A DNA stretch of 64,000 nucleotides, from positions 2,604,001 through 2,668,000 of the forward strand of contig NZ_CAJQUM010000001.1 of NCBI RefSeq assembly GCF_907163265.1. The letters are read 5' to 3'. This DNA is from Georgfuchsia toluolica (GTDB taxonomy: Bacteria; Pseudomonadota; Gammaproteobacteria; Burkholderiales; Rhodocyclaceae). The notes beneath the pieces are model-generated. The model was given only the letters and a program-made list of their open reading frames with translations, did not search any database and was not told where the DNA came from. The translations under genes were made by a program, and so were the position numbers. Positions within the stretch are counted from its first letter, which is position 1. Each line of letters starts with the position of its first letter. Shown piece after piece: positions 27,988 to 37,470 of the stretch.

Positions 27988-28488
27988 ATGCTTCCACGCC
28001 AAACCCTGTGGCCTGCCGCCACCGTCGTGCTTTGCCTGTCTGCCTTGTTGAGCGGGTGCGGCAACCTGCCCGCCAATACCCCACAGCCGGTTACGCTGAC
28101 GAACGCCGACATCCAGGGTAACGACGTCGTGGTGTTCGCACTGGGACTGGTGGAAACGGACTATCGCTTTGGCGGCAAGAATCCCGCAGCTGGCCTCGAT
28201 TGCAGCGGCATGGTCAGCTACGTCTTCGACAAGGCGGTCGGTCTAAAGCTCACCGGCTCGGCCGCCGACATCGCGCGCAAGGGACATGTTGTCGGGGTGT
28301 CGGCACTGCGGCCAGGCGATCTGGTCTTCTTCAACACCGCCAACCGGCCGTATTCGCATGTCGGCATCTACATCGGCGATCAGCGCTTCGTGCATGCGCC
28401 GAGCAAGAACGGCAAGGTGCGTATCGATACCCTGAAAACCGGCTGGTTCGCCGCGCGCTTCGAGGAAGCGCGAACCTACTTCAACTGA
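27988..28488 (+). CDS. NlpC/P60 (C40) family cell-wall peptidase, lipoprotein
   Basis: 166 residues. A lipoprotein signal with lipobox LLSGC (Cys near residue 26) is followed by a compact NlpC/P60 domain: catalytic Cys in LDCSGMVSYVF, His in YSHVGIYIGD and the third polar residue in RFVHAPS. This family cleaves the D-Glu-gamma-meso-DAP bond in peptidoglycan stems; the protein is predicted to be anchored in the outer membrane facing the periplasm. It is transcribed alone. Confidence 0.9.
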   Translation: MLPRQTLWPAATVVLCLSALLSGCGNLPANTPQPVTLTNADIQGNDVVVFALGLVETDYRFGGKNPAAGLDCSGMVSYVFDKAVGLKLTGSAADIARKGHVVGVSALRPGDLVFFNTANRPYSHVGIYIGDQRFVHAPSKNGKVRIDTLKTGWFAARFEEARTYFN

Positions 28489-28547
28489 ATTTTATGGATA
28501 TGGGGAACCACGCCGCTCCGTATTTGGCGGCGTGATGTGGCAAGCGG

Positions 28548-28751
28548 CTACGCCTGATTGCGGTAGACCTTGCTCAGAAATGCGTCGACATCGAAATCGG
28601 ATTCGCTCTTCGTGTCGTGGCTGATTTGCTGCAAACCAAGCTGCAGCTCAGGCACCGGCGGCAACCAGCCGGCACCCAGCACCTCGTCCTCGAACGAGCC
28701 GAATTCGTCTTCGATGATCTTGCCCGTGCTCATGTTCATCACCTTCAACAT
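28548..28751 (-). CDS. Small acidic protein of unknown function
   Basis: 67 residues, acidic and without signal or membrane segment (IIEDEFGSFEDEVLGAGWLP; SDFDVDAFLSKVYRNQA). The start is supported by GGGAGAACGGAC before the ATG at 28751. I do not recognise the family. It lies between the NlpC/P60 gene (convergent) and the AmpG-like gene (same strand, upstream). Confidence 0.6.
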   Translation of the reverse strand: MLKVMNMSTGKIIEDEFGSFEDEVLGAGWLPPVPELQLGLQQISHDTKSESDFDVDAFLSKVYRNQA

Positions 28752-28854
28752 GTCCGTTCTCCCTGTTTTTTCATCCCATTGAAAAATGAAGTGGACGTAA
28801 TTGAGTATATCGAGGCGATGAGTAAAAACTTAAACAAAACTTCACATGACGAGA

Positions 28855-30108
28855 TCAAGTGTTGCGTTTATGCCACGGTGCTACATGCAGTAATAGCAGC
28901 ATTCCTGGCAGGGCTAATAGCGCGCAAAGCAAAAAAAAGTTGGTCCAGCCAAATGCCACCACCAACCAGCCGGTGGTTGAATTGAGAAAAGTACGCGGCA
29001 CGGCCGCGAGGCTGGTGAACAACGCCAGTTGCGTCGCCGTGTGGCGCGGATGCGTGGTGCGGGCAATGAAGGCGACGAAAGCCACCGTGCCAAGACCGAC
29101 GCCCAGCGCTTCGATGCCGATCACGATGGCAAGCGCGCCCAGTTGAGGCGCCGCGATGGCAGTCTGTTGTCCCTGGCTCGCCAACCAGGCGAAGCCGAAG
29201 ATGGAAAACAGTTGCACCAGGCCGAACAGCCACAACGCCCGATTGATGCCGATCCGCACCATCCACAGTCCGCCGAGTAGGCCGCCGATCACAGCCGGCC
29301 ACAGTCCCGCATTTTTTGCGATCAGCCCGATCTCGGATTTGGAATAACCCATGTCGAGATAGAAAGGCGTTGCCAGTGCGGTACACATCGAATCGCCCAG
29401 CTTGTAGAGGAAGATGAAGGCCAGAATCATCGCCGCATCGCGCCAGCCGGCACGTTCGATGAACTCACGGAACGGCTCCACCACTGCCTCGCGCAGCGTT
29501 CGCGGCGCGATGGCCAGGGCCGGCTCGCGAATCATCAGTGTCATGGCGATACCCGGCAACATGAACATGGCGGTTACTTCAAAAACCATTTGCCATGGCA
29601 GATGATCGGCGAGGATCAGCGACAGCGAACCAGGCACCAGTCCGGCGATGCGGTAGGCGTTAACGTGCACCGAGTTGCCGAGGCCCAACTCTTCGTCCGG
29701 TAGCAGTTCGCGCCGGTAGGCATCGAGCGCGATGTCCTGCGTTGCCGAGGCGAAGGCGACCAGCGTCGCCAGCAGGGCGATTTGCTGCAGATCCGTGGCG
29801 GGTGAAAAGATGCCGAGCATGGCCACCGTGACCAGCAGCAATACCTGAGTCGCCAGCATCCAGCCGCGGCGGCGGCCGAATAGGGGCAGCGCATAGCGGT
29901 CGAGCAGCGGCGACCAGAGGAACTTCCAGGTGTAGGGAAACTGGATCAGCGCGAACAGGCCGATTGTCTTGAGGTCGATGCCTTCTGTCTTGAGCCAGGC
30001 CGGGACGAGATTGAGCAGCAGGTAGAGCGGCAATCCGGAACTGAAACCGGTCAGCACGCAGATCAGCATGCGCCGTGAGAACAATGCGCGTAACGAAGAC
30101 GACGTCAC
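28855..30108 (-). CDS. AmpG-like MFS permease
   Basis: About 417 residues with twelve membrane helices. The N-terminus MLICVLTGFSSGLPLYLLLN and the segment QFPYTWKFLWSPLLDRYALP are typical of AmpG, the inner-membrane importer of anhydromuropeptides in cell-wall recycling. The open frame extends to 30264, but that part overlaps repeat R2 and reads as repeat-derived sequence, so the GTG at 30108 is preferred; an ATG at 30069 is also possible. Nearby NlpC/P60 and PBP4-type genes fit a cell-wall context but are not in the same operon. Confidence 0.85.
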   Translation of the reverse strand: MTSSSLRALFSRRMLICVLTGFSSGLPLYLLLNLVPAWLKTEGIDLKTIGLFALIQFPYTWKFLWSPLLDRYALPLFGRRRGWMLATQVLLLVTVAMLGIFSPATDLQQIALLATLVAFASATQDIALDAYRRELLPDEELGLGNSVHVNAYRIAGLVPGSLSLILADHLPWQMVFEVTAMFMLPGIAMTLMIREPALAIAPRTLREAVVEPFREFIERAGWRDAAMILAFIFLYKLGDSMCTALATPFYLDMGYSKSEIGLIAKNAGLWPAVIGGLLGGLWMVRIGINRALWLFGLVQLFSIFGFAWLASQGQQTAIAAPQLGALAIVIGIEALGVGLGTVAFVAFIARTTHPRHTATQLALFTSLAAVPRTFLNSTTGWLVVAFGWTNFFLLCALLALPGMLLLLHVAPWHKRNT

Positions 30109-30165
30109 AAGAGGCCGCAACAAAATGGAAGCGAGCGCTGGCAAGTCAGGCGCGGCCGACGTGCC

Positions 30166-30232
30166 TTGTGATGTCGAGCGTAGCGAGCCGAATAATCGCC
30201 TTCCCCGTGAGGGGGAGGGTGGGAGGGGGCGG
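30166..30232 (+). repeat. Dispersed repeat R2 without R1
   Basis: Reads TTGTGATGTCGAGCGTAGCG, then CCGAATAATCGCC and a C/G palindrome CCCCGTGAGGGG with a GGGAGGGTGGGAGG tail. It matches the R2 part of the compound repeats at 12291 and 41692 but lacks R1. It lies upstream of the AmpG-like gene. The rest of the spacer up to metW (30233-30318) holds no gene. Confidence 0.6.
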
Positions 30233-30318
30233 ACGTTACTGTCGCTTTTCCGGCCAAGTATCAAAGTCCTCCATCGAAATCCGTCCTCTTTGATTCCGAT
30301 ATGGCTGGTTTGGGCATC

Positions 30319-30909
30319 CTATCTCCGTGTGATGCGATACACGGCGAGACTGCCGAGGTAGTTCTGCTCCTCGGTGATCTCGATGCCGTTGTCGAACACC
30401 TTGCGTTCCTTCACCGTGATGTCACGCTTGGCGCAGAACTCGTCGAAATCGGCGATGGTGCACAAATGGATGTTGGGCGTGTCGTACCACTGGTAGGGCA
30501 GGTCTTCCGACACCGGCATGTGGCCGTTGAGAATGTCGAGGCGGTGCTTCCAGTAGCCGAAGTTGGGAAAGCTCACCACCGCCTCGCGGCCGACGCGCAA
30601 CATCTCGAACACGATGGCCTCGGTGTGGCGCATGGCCTGCAGCGTGTGCGACAGGATCACGTGCTCGAAAGCGCCGTCCTCGAAGCCGGCCAGGCCGGCT
30701 TCGAGATTGCTCTGGATCACATTGATATCGTTGCCGATGGCGGCCAGCACATTGTCATCGTCAATCTCGACGCCCCAGCCGCGCACGCCGCGTTCCTTGA
30801 TCAGGCGGCGCAGCAGCGAACCGTCGCCGCAGCCAAGGTCGAGCACGCGCTCGCCGGGCTGTACCCAGCCGGCGATGACTTCCCAGTCGGCACGAAGCGG
30901 TGCATTCAT
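30319..30909 (-). CDS. metW: Methionine biosynthesis protein MetW
   Basis: 196 residues with a class-I methyltransferase-like fold: SAM motif VLDLGCGDGSLL near residue 20, then ILSHTLQAM, and the family-specific SFPNFGYWKHRLDILNGHMP. MetW works with MetX in acylation of homoserine in many proteobacteria, where activity of MetX depends on it. The ATG at 30909 follows AAGGTACTTCA. It lies 184 bp downstream of metX on the same strand; the spacer contains GC-rich palindromes but no gene. Confidence 0.94.
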   Translation of the reverse strand: MNAPLRADWEVIAGWVQPGERVLDLGCGDGSLLRRLIKERGVRGWGVEIDDDNVLAAIGNDINVIQSNLEAGLAGFEDGAFEHVILSHTLQAMRHTEAIVFEMLRVGREAVVSFPNFGYWKHRLDILNGHMPVSEDLPYQWYDTPNIHLCTIADFDEFCAKRDITVKERKVFDNGIEITEEQNYLGSLAVYRITRR

Positions 30910-31093
30910 TGAAGTACCTTCCTCCCAACCCCCGAAGGGCTCGTTTTGCACAGCTCGCCCGCTTCGGCAGCGCCGAGCAATGCTCGGCGAATTCCTGCCT
31001 TCGCCCCAAGGAAGGGGGCGATTATTGTTCGCGGGCTGCGCCCGTTCCATAGAGATGGCTGTACCGTCCTTGGGACGGCCCGGCGGACGGCAC

Positions 31094-32227
31094 TCATATC
31101 TTCACATTCCCGAGAAAAGCGCGGATCACCGCATGGTACTTCGGGTCCGGCATGAGGAAGGAATCGTGGCCGTAATCGCAACTCAGTTCGGCGTAAGAGA
31201 CATCCTGCCCGTTCTTGAGCAGCGCATCGACGATTTCACGCGAGCGCGCCGGCGCGAAGCGCCAGTCGGTGGAAAAGGAGGCGACGAGAAACTTCGCCTG
31301 TGCCACCGCCAACGCGGCGGCCAGGTCGCCCGCCCCTTCGCGTGCCGGATCGAAGTAATCGAGCGCCTTGGTCATCAGCAGATAGGTATTGGCATCGAAG
31401 GTCTCGGCGAACTTGTCGCCCTGGTAGCGCAGGTAGGACTCGACCTCGAACTCGACGCCGTAGCTGAAACCCAGGCTGCCGCCGCGCAGTTCGCGGCCGA
31501 AACGCTCGCCCATCTGGTCGTCCGACAGATAGGTGATGTGGCCGAGCATGCGCGCCAGGCGCAGGCCGCGCCAGGGTTTGACGCCATGCTCGTAATAGTG
31601 GCCGCCATGGAAATCCGGGTCGGACAATATCGCCTGCCGCGCCACGTCATTGAAGGCGATGTTCTGCGCCGTCAGCCTGGGCGCCGCGGCGATCACCAGG
31701 GCATGACGAATACGTTGCGGGAAAGTGATGGCCCAGCGCAGCGCCTGCATGCCGCCGAGGCTGCCGCCGATCACCGCGGCCCAGGCATCGATGCCGAGCC
31801 GGTCGGCCAGCCGCGCTTGCGCCTTCACCCAATCGATCACCGCCACCAGCGGGAAATCCGCGCCCCAGGGTTTGCCGCTCGCCGGATTGATCGAGGACGG
31901 CCCGGTCGAGCCATGGCAGCCGCCGAGGTTGTTGACGCCGACCACAAAAAAACGATTGGTATCGAGCGGGCGGCCGGGGCCAATGATGTTGTCCCACCAG
32001 CCGATGTTGTCGGGTGCGTCCACATAAGTTCCAGCGACATGATGACTGCCCGACAGCGCGTGGCAGACCAGGATGGCGTTGCTCTTCGCCGTATTCAGCG
32101 TGCCGTAGGTCTCATAGACCAGGTCGTAGGCGGGCAGCACGGCGCCGCTGCGCAACGCCAGCGGCGCGTCGAAATGCGCGCGCTGCGCCACGACCTGTCC
32201 TACCCCTGATGAAATATCAATTGCCAT
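31094..32227 (-). CDS. metX: Homoserine O-acyltransferase MetX
   Basis: 377 residues, alpha/beta-hydrolase fold. The oxyanion region is [11 protein letters not shown], the catalytic Ser lies in [10 protein letters not shown] (near residue 145), and Asp and His lie at the end, the latter in [10 protein letters not shown]. It transfers an acetyl or succinyl group to homoserine as the first step of methionine synthesis; betaproteobacterial MetX with MetW often uses succinyl-CoA, which cannot be decided here. Only five bases separate its ATG from a MITE-like element, so its leader and ribosome site (no clear Shine-Dalgarno) lie within inserted DNA. Confidence 0.94.
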   Translation of the reverse strand: MAIDISSGVGQVVAQRAHFDAPLALRSGAVLPAYDLVYETYGTLNTAKSNAILVCHALSGSHHVAGTYVDAPDNIGWWDNIIGPGRPLDTNRFFVVGVNNLGGCHGSTGPSSINPASGKPWGADFPLVAVIDWVKAQARLADRLGIDAWAAVIGGSLGGMQALRWAITFPQRIRHALVIAAAPRLTAQNIAFNDVARQAILSDPDFHGGHYYEHGVKPWRGLRLARMLGHITYLSDDQMGERFGRELRGGSLGFSYGVEFEVESYLRYQGDKFAETFDANTYLLMTKALDYFDPAREGAGDLAAALAVAQAKFLVASFSTDWRFAPARSREIVDALLKNGQDVSYAELSCDYGHDSFLMPDPKYHAVIRAFLGNVKI

Positions 32228-32231
32228 CAAA

Positions 32232-32501
32232 GGGGCCTATTCAGACTTGGCCGGCGCGATGCGTTGCCGGCGAAATGCGGATGGATGCAAGGCGGAGGGC
32301 GCAGCCAATGGCCATCCCCCTTGGCAAGCCCGACAACGCCGCAGACGCCGCATTTCGCTGCAACCCGAAGGGAACGGGAAAATTTACCGCATGGCGGCGT
32401 TGCTCGTCGTTTATTTGGAATAACCAAATTGCTCTCCTCGCGCCTTGCCCTGCAGTAAATTTTCCTCGTTCGCACACGTCGTCCAAGACTGAATAGGCCC
32501 C
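32232..32501. mobile_element. MITE-like palindromic element, 270 bp
   Basis: The ends are 19-bp inverted repeats with one mismatch: GGGGCCTATTCAGACTTGG at 32232-32250 and its complement at 32483-32501. Inside is a second, nested palindrome: GGAAAATTTACC (32377-32388) pairs with GTAAATTTTCC (32455-32465), with ATTTGG-AATAA-CCAAAT (32413-32429) at its centre. There is no open frame of note. Size, terminal repeats and lack of coding capacity fit a non-autonomous miniature element. Clear target-site duplications are not seen; both ends are flanked by short A runs. Confidence 0.7.
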
Positions 32502-32664
32502 AAAAAAACCCGATCGGCGTCTGGCGCGGACCGGGTTGTTTGTCATTTCCCTGTCTCGCTTTAGCCGGATTTATCAAGCGCCCGCAAGCAGAGTCAAATC
32601 GGCGCAACGGTTGTGAGGCTACCGGCCGTGCGGCGGCTTGTCAATCTCTTGGCGGCAGTCGTGT

Positions 32665-34515
32665 TCAGCGTTTGAGCTGACTGACATCGCGCACCGCGCC
32701 CGTATCGGCGCTGGTGGTCATGGCGGCATAGGCGCGCAGCGCCGCCGATACCTTGCGTTCACGCTGGCCGGGGTGCCATGCGGCGGACCCCTTCGCTTCC
32801 ATTGCCTTGTGCCGCTCGGCCAGCGTTGCATCGGAAACCGCGAGATGAATGCTGCGCCCCGGGATGTCGATTTCGATGCTGTCGCCTTCCTCGACCAGCG
32901 CGATGGCTCCGCCGGCGGCGGCTTCGGGCGAGGCATGGCCGATCGAGAGGCCGGAAGTGCCGCCCGAAAAACGGCCGTCGGTGAGCAGCGCGCAGACCTT
33001 GCCCAGATCCTTCGATTTCAGATACGAGGTTGGATAGAGCATTTCCTGCATGCCGGGGCCGCCCTTGGGGCCTTCGTAGCGGATGACAACGATATCGCCG
33101 GCGACGATCCGGTCGCCGAGGATGGCGGCCACCGCGCTGTCCTGGCTCTCGAAGACGCGGGCGCGGCCGGTGAATTTCCAGATGCTCTCGTCGACGCCAG
33201 CGGTCTTGACGATGCAACCCTTCTCGGCGATATTGCCGTGGAGCACGGCGAGCCCGCCTTCGGTCGAGTAAGCGTGGTCGAGATCGCGGATGCAGCCGCC
33301 AGCGCGGTCGAGATCGAGCGTCGGGTAGCGCCGCTCCTGCGAGAAAGCGACCTGGGTCGGCACGCCGCCGGGCGCGGCGCGGTAGAAGTCGTGCACGGCT
33401 TTCACGTTGCTGCGCTTGACATCGCAGCAGTCGAGCTGCTCGCCCAGCGAGGGATAGAGCACGGTCGCGCCATCGCGGCGGATGAGGCCGGCGCGGTCGA
33501 GTTCGCCGAGGATGCCCATGATGCCGCCGGCGCGATGCACGTCTTCCATATGGTATTTCTGCGTCGCCGGCGCCACCTTGCACAGGCAGGGCACCTGGCG
33601 CGAGAGGCGGTCGATGTCCTTCATGGTGAAGTTGACGCCTGCTTCCTGCGCCGCCGCGAGCAGATGCAGCACGGTGTTGGTCGAGCCGCCCATGGCGATG
33701 TCGAGCGACATGGCGTTCTCGAAGGCTGCAAAGCTGGCGATGGCGCGCGGCAATACCGATGTGTCATTCTGTCCGTAGTAGCGCCGGCACAGGTCGACGA
33801 TGACTCGGCCGGCCTTGAGGAACAGCAGCTTGCGGTCGGCATGGGTGGCCAGGAGCGAACCGTTGCCGGGCAGCGACAGGCCCAGCGCCTCGGTCAGGCA
33901 GTTCATCGAGTTGGCGGTGAACATGCCGGAGCAGGAACCGCAGGTGGGACAGGCGGAACGCTCCATGTCCGCGACTTCGCGCTCGCTGTTGCGGCTGTCG
34001 CCGGCCTCGATCATGGCGTCGATCAGGTCGATGGCGCGGTACTCGCCATGCCATTTGACTTTTCCCGCCTCCATCGGCCCGCCCGAGACGAATACCGCCG
34101 GGATGTTGAGCCGCAGCGCCGCCATCAGCATGCCCGGCGTGATCTTGTCGCAATTCGAAATGCATACCAGCGCGTCGGCGCAATGGGCGTTGGCCATGTA
34201 CTCCACCGAGTCGGCGATGAGTTCGCGGCTGGGCAGCGAATAGAGCATGCCGTCGTGGCCCATGGCGATGCCGTCGTCGATGGCGATGGTGTCGAATTCC
34301 TTGGCGATGCCGCCCGCTGCTTCGATCTCGCGCGCCACCAGTTGGCCGAGATCCTTGAGATGGACATGACCGGGCACGAACTGGGTGAAGGAATTGACCA
34401 CGGCGATGATGGGCTTGCCGAAATCGCCCTCCTTCATGCCGGTGGCGCGCCACAGCGCACGCGCACCGGCCATGTTGCGGCCGTGGGTGGAAGTTTTGGA
34501 ACGATAGTCGGGCAT
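32665..34515 (-). CDS. ilvD: Dihydroxy-acid dehydratase
   Basis: 616 residues, full length. The iron-sulfur ligands lie in SNCDKITPG and [15 protein letters not shown], and the metal-binding region contains [12 protein letters not shown]. IlvD makes the 2-keto acid precursors of valine, leucine and isoleucine in the cytosol. It lies upstream of the MITE-like element and metX on the same strand, and is divergent from lgt across about 100 bp. Confidence 0.97.
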   Translation of the reverse strand: MPDYRSKTSTHGRNMAGARALWRATGMKEGDFGKPIIAVVNSFTQFVPGHVHLKDLGQLVAREIEAAGGIAKEFDTIAIDDGIAMGHDGMLYSLPSRELIADSVEYMANAHCADALVCISNCDKITPGMLMAALRLNIPAVFVSGGPMEAGKVKWHGEYRAIDLIDAMIEAGDSRNSEREVADMERSACPTCGSCSGMFTANSMNCLTEALGLSLPGNGSLLATHADRKLLFLKAGRVIVDLCRRYYGQNDTSVLPRAIASFAAFENAMSLDIAMGGSTNTVLHLLAAAQEAGVNFTMKDIDRLSRQVPCLCKVAPATQKYHMEDVHRAGGIMGILGELDRAGLIRRDGATVLYPSLGEQLDCCDVKRSNVKAVHDFYRAAPGGVPTQVAFSQERRYPTLDLDRAGGCIRDLDHAYSTEGGLAVLHGNIAEKGCIVKTAGVDESIWKFTGRARVFESQDSAVAAILGDRIVAGDIVVIRYEGPKGGPGMQEMLYPTSYLKSKDLGKVCALLTDGRFSGGTSGLSIGHASPEAAAGGAIALVEEGDSIEIDIPGRSIHLAVSDATLAERHKAMEAKGSAAWHPGQRERKVSAALRAYAAMTTSADTGAVRDVSQLKR

Positions 34516-34616
34516 GGAGGTCTCCGGCGGATTTCTGGCGTGATGCGCAGGGCGTTAAGTGCCGCGCGATAGAATGCCAATTCTAGCCCATCGCACCTGC
34601 CGACCCGATCCTTCAC

Positions 34617-35414
34617 ATGCTCATCCATCCCCAATTCGACCCGATTGCCATCCACCTCGGCCCGCTGGCAATCCGCTGGTACGGCCTGATGTACCTGGCC
34701 GGGTTTTTGGCGTTTTTGTGGCTGGGCAACTCGCGCGCGCGGCGTTTTCCCGAGCGCGGCTTCACCGCAAAGGACATGGACGACCTGCTGTTCTATGGCG
34801 TGCTCGGCGTGGTGATCGGCGGCCGTCTGGGGCAGGTGCTGTTCTACGATCCCGGTTATTACCTCGATAATCCCGCTGATATCGTCGCCGTCTGGAAGGG
34901 CGGCATGAGTTTTCATGGCGGCTTTCTTGGCGTGCTGGTCGCCATGTTCCTGTTCGCCAGAAAGCGCGGCAAGACCTTCTGGCAGGTGACCGATTTCATC
35001 GCGCCGCTGGTGCCGCTCGGCTTGCTTGCCGGGCGCATCGGCAATTTCATCAATGGCGAATTGTGGGGACGGGCCGCCGACCCGGCATTGCCCTGGGCCA
35101 TGATTTTTCCGCAGTCGCAGGACAATCTGCCGCGCCATCCTTCCCAGCTTTATCAGGCCGGCATGGAAGGGCTGCTGCTGTTTGCCATTCTCTGGTGGTA
35201 TTCCTCACGGCCGCGCCCGCGGCGCGCCATCTCTGCCGTGTTCCTCATCGGCTACGGCGTGTTCCGCTGGATCGGCGAATATTTCCGCGAACCCGACGCC
35301 GGCATCTTCGGCCATTCCTATCTGGTCAGCATGGGCCAGTGGCTGTCGCTGCCGATGGTGCTGGTTGGTGCCGCGCTGCTGTTCATCGCTTATCGTTCTC
35401 AAGGAAAATCATGA
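34617..35414 (+). CDS. lgt: Phosphatidylglycerol-prolipoprotein diacylglyceryl transferase
   Basis: 265 residues, inner-membrane protein with seven predicted helices. The Lgt signature [14 protein letters not shown] (near residue 140) and [11 protein letters not shown] (near residue 100) are present. It adds the diacylglyceryl group to the lipobox Cys of prolipoproteins; several such lipoproteins are encoded in this window. It overlaps the downstream VOC gene by four bases (ATGA). Confidence 0.96.
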   Translation: MLIHPQFDPIAIHLGPLAIRWYGLMYLAGFLAFLWLGNSRARRFPERGFTAKDMDDLLFYGVLGVVIGGRLGQVLFYDPGYYLDNPADIVAVWKGGMSFHGGFLGVLVAMFLFARKRGKTFWQVTDFIAPLVPLGLLAGRIGNFINGELWGRAADPALPWAMIFPQSQDNLPRHPSQLYQAGMEGLLLFAILWWYSSRPRPRRAISAVFLIGYGVFRWIGEYFREPDAGIFGHSYLVSMGQWLSLPMVLVGAALLFIAYRSQGKS

Positions 35415-35884
35415 CGACACGTCCCTTCAAGGTGCTGGGCATCCAGCAAATCGCCATCGGCGGCCCATCCAAGGAACGCCTGAAGAAACTCTGGATCGAC
35501 ATGCTCGGCCTCGAAGTCACCGGCAATTTCGTTTCCGAAAAAGAAAATGTCGATGAAGACATCGCGGCGCTGGGTAGCGGTCCGTTCAAGGTTGAAGTCG
35601 ACCTGATGCAGCCGTTCGATGCGGCAAAGAAACCCGCGGTGCATGAAACGCCACTAAATCACGTCGGGCTCTGGATCGACGATTTGCCCAGGGCCGTGGA
35701 GTGGCTGATGGCACAGGGCGTGCGCTTTGCGCCGGGCGGGATTCGCAAGGGTGCCGCCGGCTACGACATCACCTTTCTGCATCCGAAGGGCAACGAGCAG
35801 TTCCCGATCGGCGGCGAAGGCGTGCTGATCGAACTGGTGCAAGCGCCGCCGGAAGTGGTGGCGGCGTTCGCCAAGCTCGCCTAG
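35411..35884 (+). CDS. VOC-family (glyoxalase-like) protein
   Basis: 157 residues with two beta-alpha-beta-beta-beta units: [24 protein letters not shown] and [24 protein letters not shown]. The metal-binding residues typical of glyoxalase I are only partly apparent (His in LNHVG, Glu in GVLIELVQ). Its reaction is unknown. Coupling to lgt by a four-base overlap and AAGGAAAATC before the ATG support the start. Confidence 0.88.
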   Translation: MTTRPFKVLGIQQIAIGGPSKERLKKLWIDMLGLEVTGNFVSEKENVDEDIAALGSGPFKVEVDLMQPFDAAKKPAVHETPLNHVGLWIDDLPRAVEWLMAQGVRFAPGGIRKGAAGYDITFLHPKGNEQFPIGGEGVLIELVQAPPEVVAAFAKLA

Positions 35885-35907
35885 GCGTAGCCAGGCGATG
35901 GGTTAAC

Positions 35908-37377
35908 TCAGAGCCCGCCCTGGCAGAGGTATTTGATTTCGAGGTATTCGTCGAGGCCGTGGCGCGAGCCTTCGCGGCCGATGCCGCTCTCCTTCATGCC
36001 GCCGAAGGGCGCAACGGCGGTCGACAGGATGCCTTCGTTGATGCCGACCATACCGAAGTCGAGCGCCTCGGCCACGCGCCAGATGCGCGCCGCATCGCGG
36101 CTGTAAAAGTAGGCGGCCAGTCCGGCCGGCGTGGCATTGGCGATGCGGATCGCATCTTCCTCGGATTCGAAGCGCACCACCGGCGCCACCGGACCGAAGG
36201 TTTCCTCGCGCATCGGTAGGGCATCGGGGCTCACGTCAGCCAACACCGTTGCAGTGAAAAAGGTACCTTCACGCGCCGCGCGCGTTCCCCCGATGACGAC
36301 ATGAGCGCCCCTGGCGACGGCATCGGCGACATGGCGCTCAACCTTGTCGATGGCGCGCTGGTCGATCAGGGGGCCGAGCTGGACGCCCGGCTCCAGCCCG
36401 TTGCCCAGCTTGAGCCTGGCGGCGGCCTCAGCCAAGCGCAAGATGAAACGTTCGTATATGCCCTGCTGCACCAGTATGCGATTGGCACAGACGCAGGTTT
36501 GCCCCGAGTTGCGGTACTTCGACGCCACGGCCCCGGCCACCGCCGCTTCCAGATCAGCATCGTCGAAGACGATGAAGGGTGCGTTGCCGCCGAGTTCCAA
36601 CGAGAGTTTTTTCACGCTGCCGGCGCATTGCTGCATCAGCAGTTTGCCGACCGGCGTCGAGCCGGTGAAGCTGAGCTTCTTCACCAGCGGGTTCGCGGTA
36701 AATTCGCCGCCGATCGCTTTCGCGTCTCCGGTCACCACCGACAGCACGCCGTCAGGAACGCCGGCACGCTGCGCCAGTTCGCACAACGCCAGCGCCGAGT
36801 AGGGTGTCAGTTCGGAGGGCTTGATCACCATGGTGCAACCGGCCGCCAGCGCCGGCGCGACCTTGCGCGCGATCATTGCAGATGGGAAATTCCACGGCGT
36901 GATTGCGGCGCAAACGCCAACCGGCTGGCGCTGCACCATGAGGCGTTTGTTGGGCCAGGGCGAGGGAATTATTTCGCCGTAGGCGCGCTTCGCTTCCTCG
37001 CCGAACCAATCGAGAAACGAGGCGGCATAGGCGATCTCGCCGCGGCTTTCGGCGAGCGGCTTGCCCTGCTCGACCGTCATCAGCAGCGCGAGGTCTTCCT
37101 GGTATTGCAACATAAGATCGTTCCAGCGCCGCAGTATGGCTGCCCTTTCCGCGGCCGTGCGGCGCCGCCAGTCGGGCAGCGCCTGTGCGGCGGCTTCGAT
37201 GGCGCGCCGCGCTTCGTCCGCGCCCATGTCGGGAACGCTGCCGATCACCGCGGCGGTGGCGGGGTTGAATACTTCGATGCGCTTGCCGCTGTCGGCGTCC
37301 ACCCAGCGGCCGGCCAGAAACGCTTGCTGGCGGAACAGCGCGGGATCGTGTAATAAGGGATGAGTAGCTGCGTTCAT
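35908..37377 (-). CDS. gabD: NAD(P)-dependent aldehyde dehydrogenase, probably succinate-semialdehyde dehydrogenase
   Basis: 489 residues, aldehyde dehydrogenase superfamily. The nucleotide-binding FTGSTPVGK, the catalytic Glu in ELGGNAPFIVFDDAD and the catalytic Cys in NSGQTCVCANR are all intact. Sequence style (PWNFPSAMIARKVAPALAAG; FGGMKESGIGREGSRHG; EYLEIKYLC at the end) fits the GabD branch that oxidises succinate semialdehyde. The ATG at 37377 follows AGAGGTGTTT. It is divergent from the PBP4-type gene; no GABA transaminase is adjacent, so the exact substrate is inferred. Confidence 0.88.
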   Translation of the reverse strand: MNAATHPLLHDPALFRQQAFLAGRWVDADSGKRIEVFNPATAAVIGSVPDMGADEARRAIEAAAQALPDWRRRTAAERAAILRRWNDLMLQYQEDLALLMTVEQGKPLAESRGEIAYAASFLDWFGEEAKRAYGEIIPSPWPNKRLMVQRQPVGVCAAITPWNFPSAMIARKVAPALAAGCTMVIKPSELTPYSALALCELAQRAGVPDGVLSVVTGDAKAIGGEFTANPLVKKLSFTGSTPVGKLLMQQCAGSVKKLSLELGGNAPFIVFDDADLEAAVAGAVASKYRNSGQTCVCANRILVQQGIYERFILRLAEAAARLKLGNGLEPGVQLGPLIDQRAIDKVERHVADAVARGAHVVIGGTRAAREGTFFTATVLADVSPDALPMREETFGPVAPVVRFESEEDAIRIANATPAGLAAYFYSRDAARIWRVAEALDFGMVGINEGILSTAVAPFGGMKESGIGREGSRHGLDEYLEIKYLCQGGL

Positions 37378-37470
37378 AAACACCTCTGGAAAATGGCGGC
37401 GCATCAGCCTGCACAGGCAATGCGCTGCATTCTATTAAGATTCGCCATCGTCCGCCATTTGGAGCCGCCC

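Noticed and set aside
27988-28488. Phage endolysin reading of the NlpC/P60 gene next to a holin-like YqjE gene
   Set aside because: The holin-like gene belongs to the yqjD-yqjE-yqjK stress cluster and the peptidase is a lipoprotein; no other phage gene is near.
30563-32209. Forward open frame of 548 codons opposite metW/metX
   Set aside because: Shadow of two well-conserved genes on the reverse strand; no recognisable domain.
32638-34572. Forward open frame of 644 codons opposite ilvD
   Set aside because: It mirrors the GC-rich ilvD gene; composition is that of an antisense shadow (His/Asp/Gly/Arg-rich, no motifs), while ilvD is intact on the other strand.
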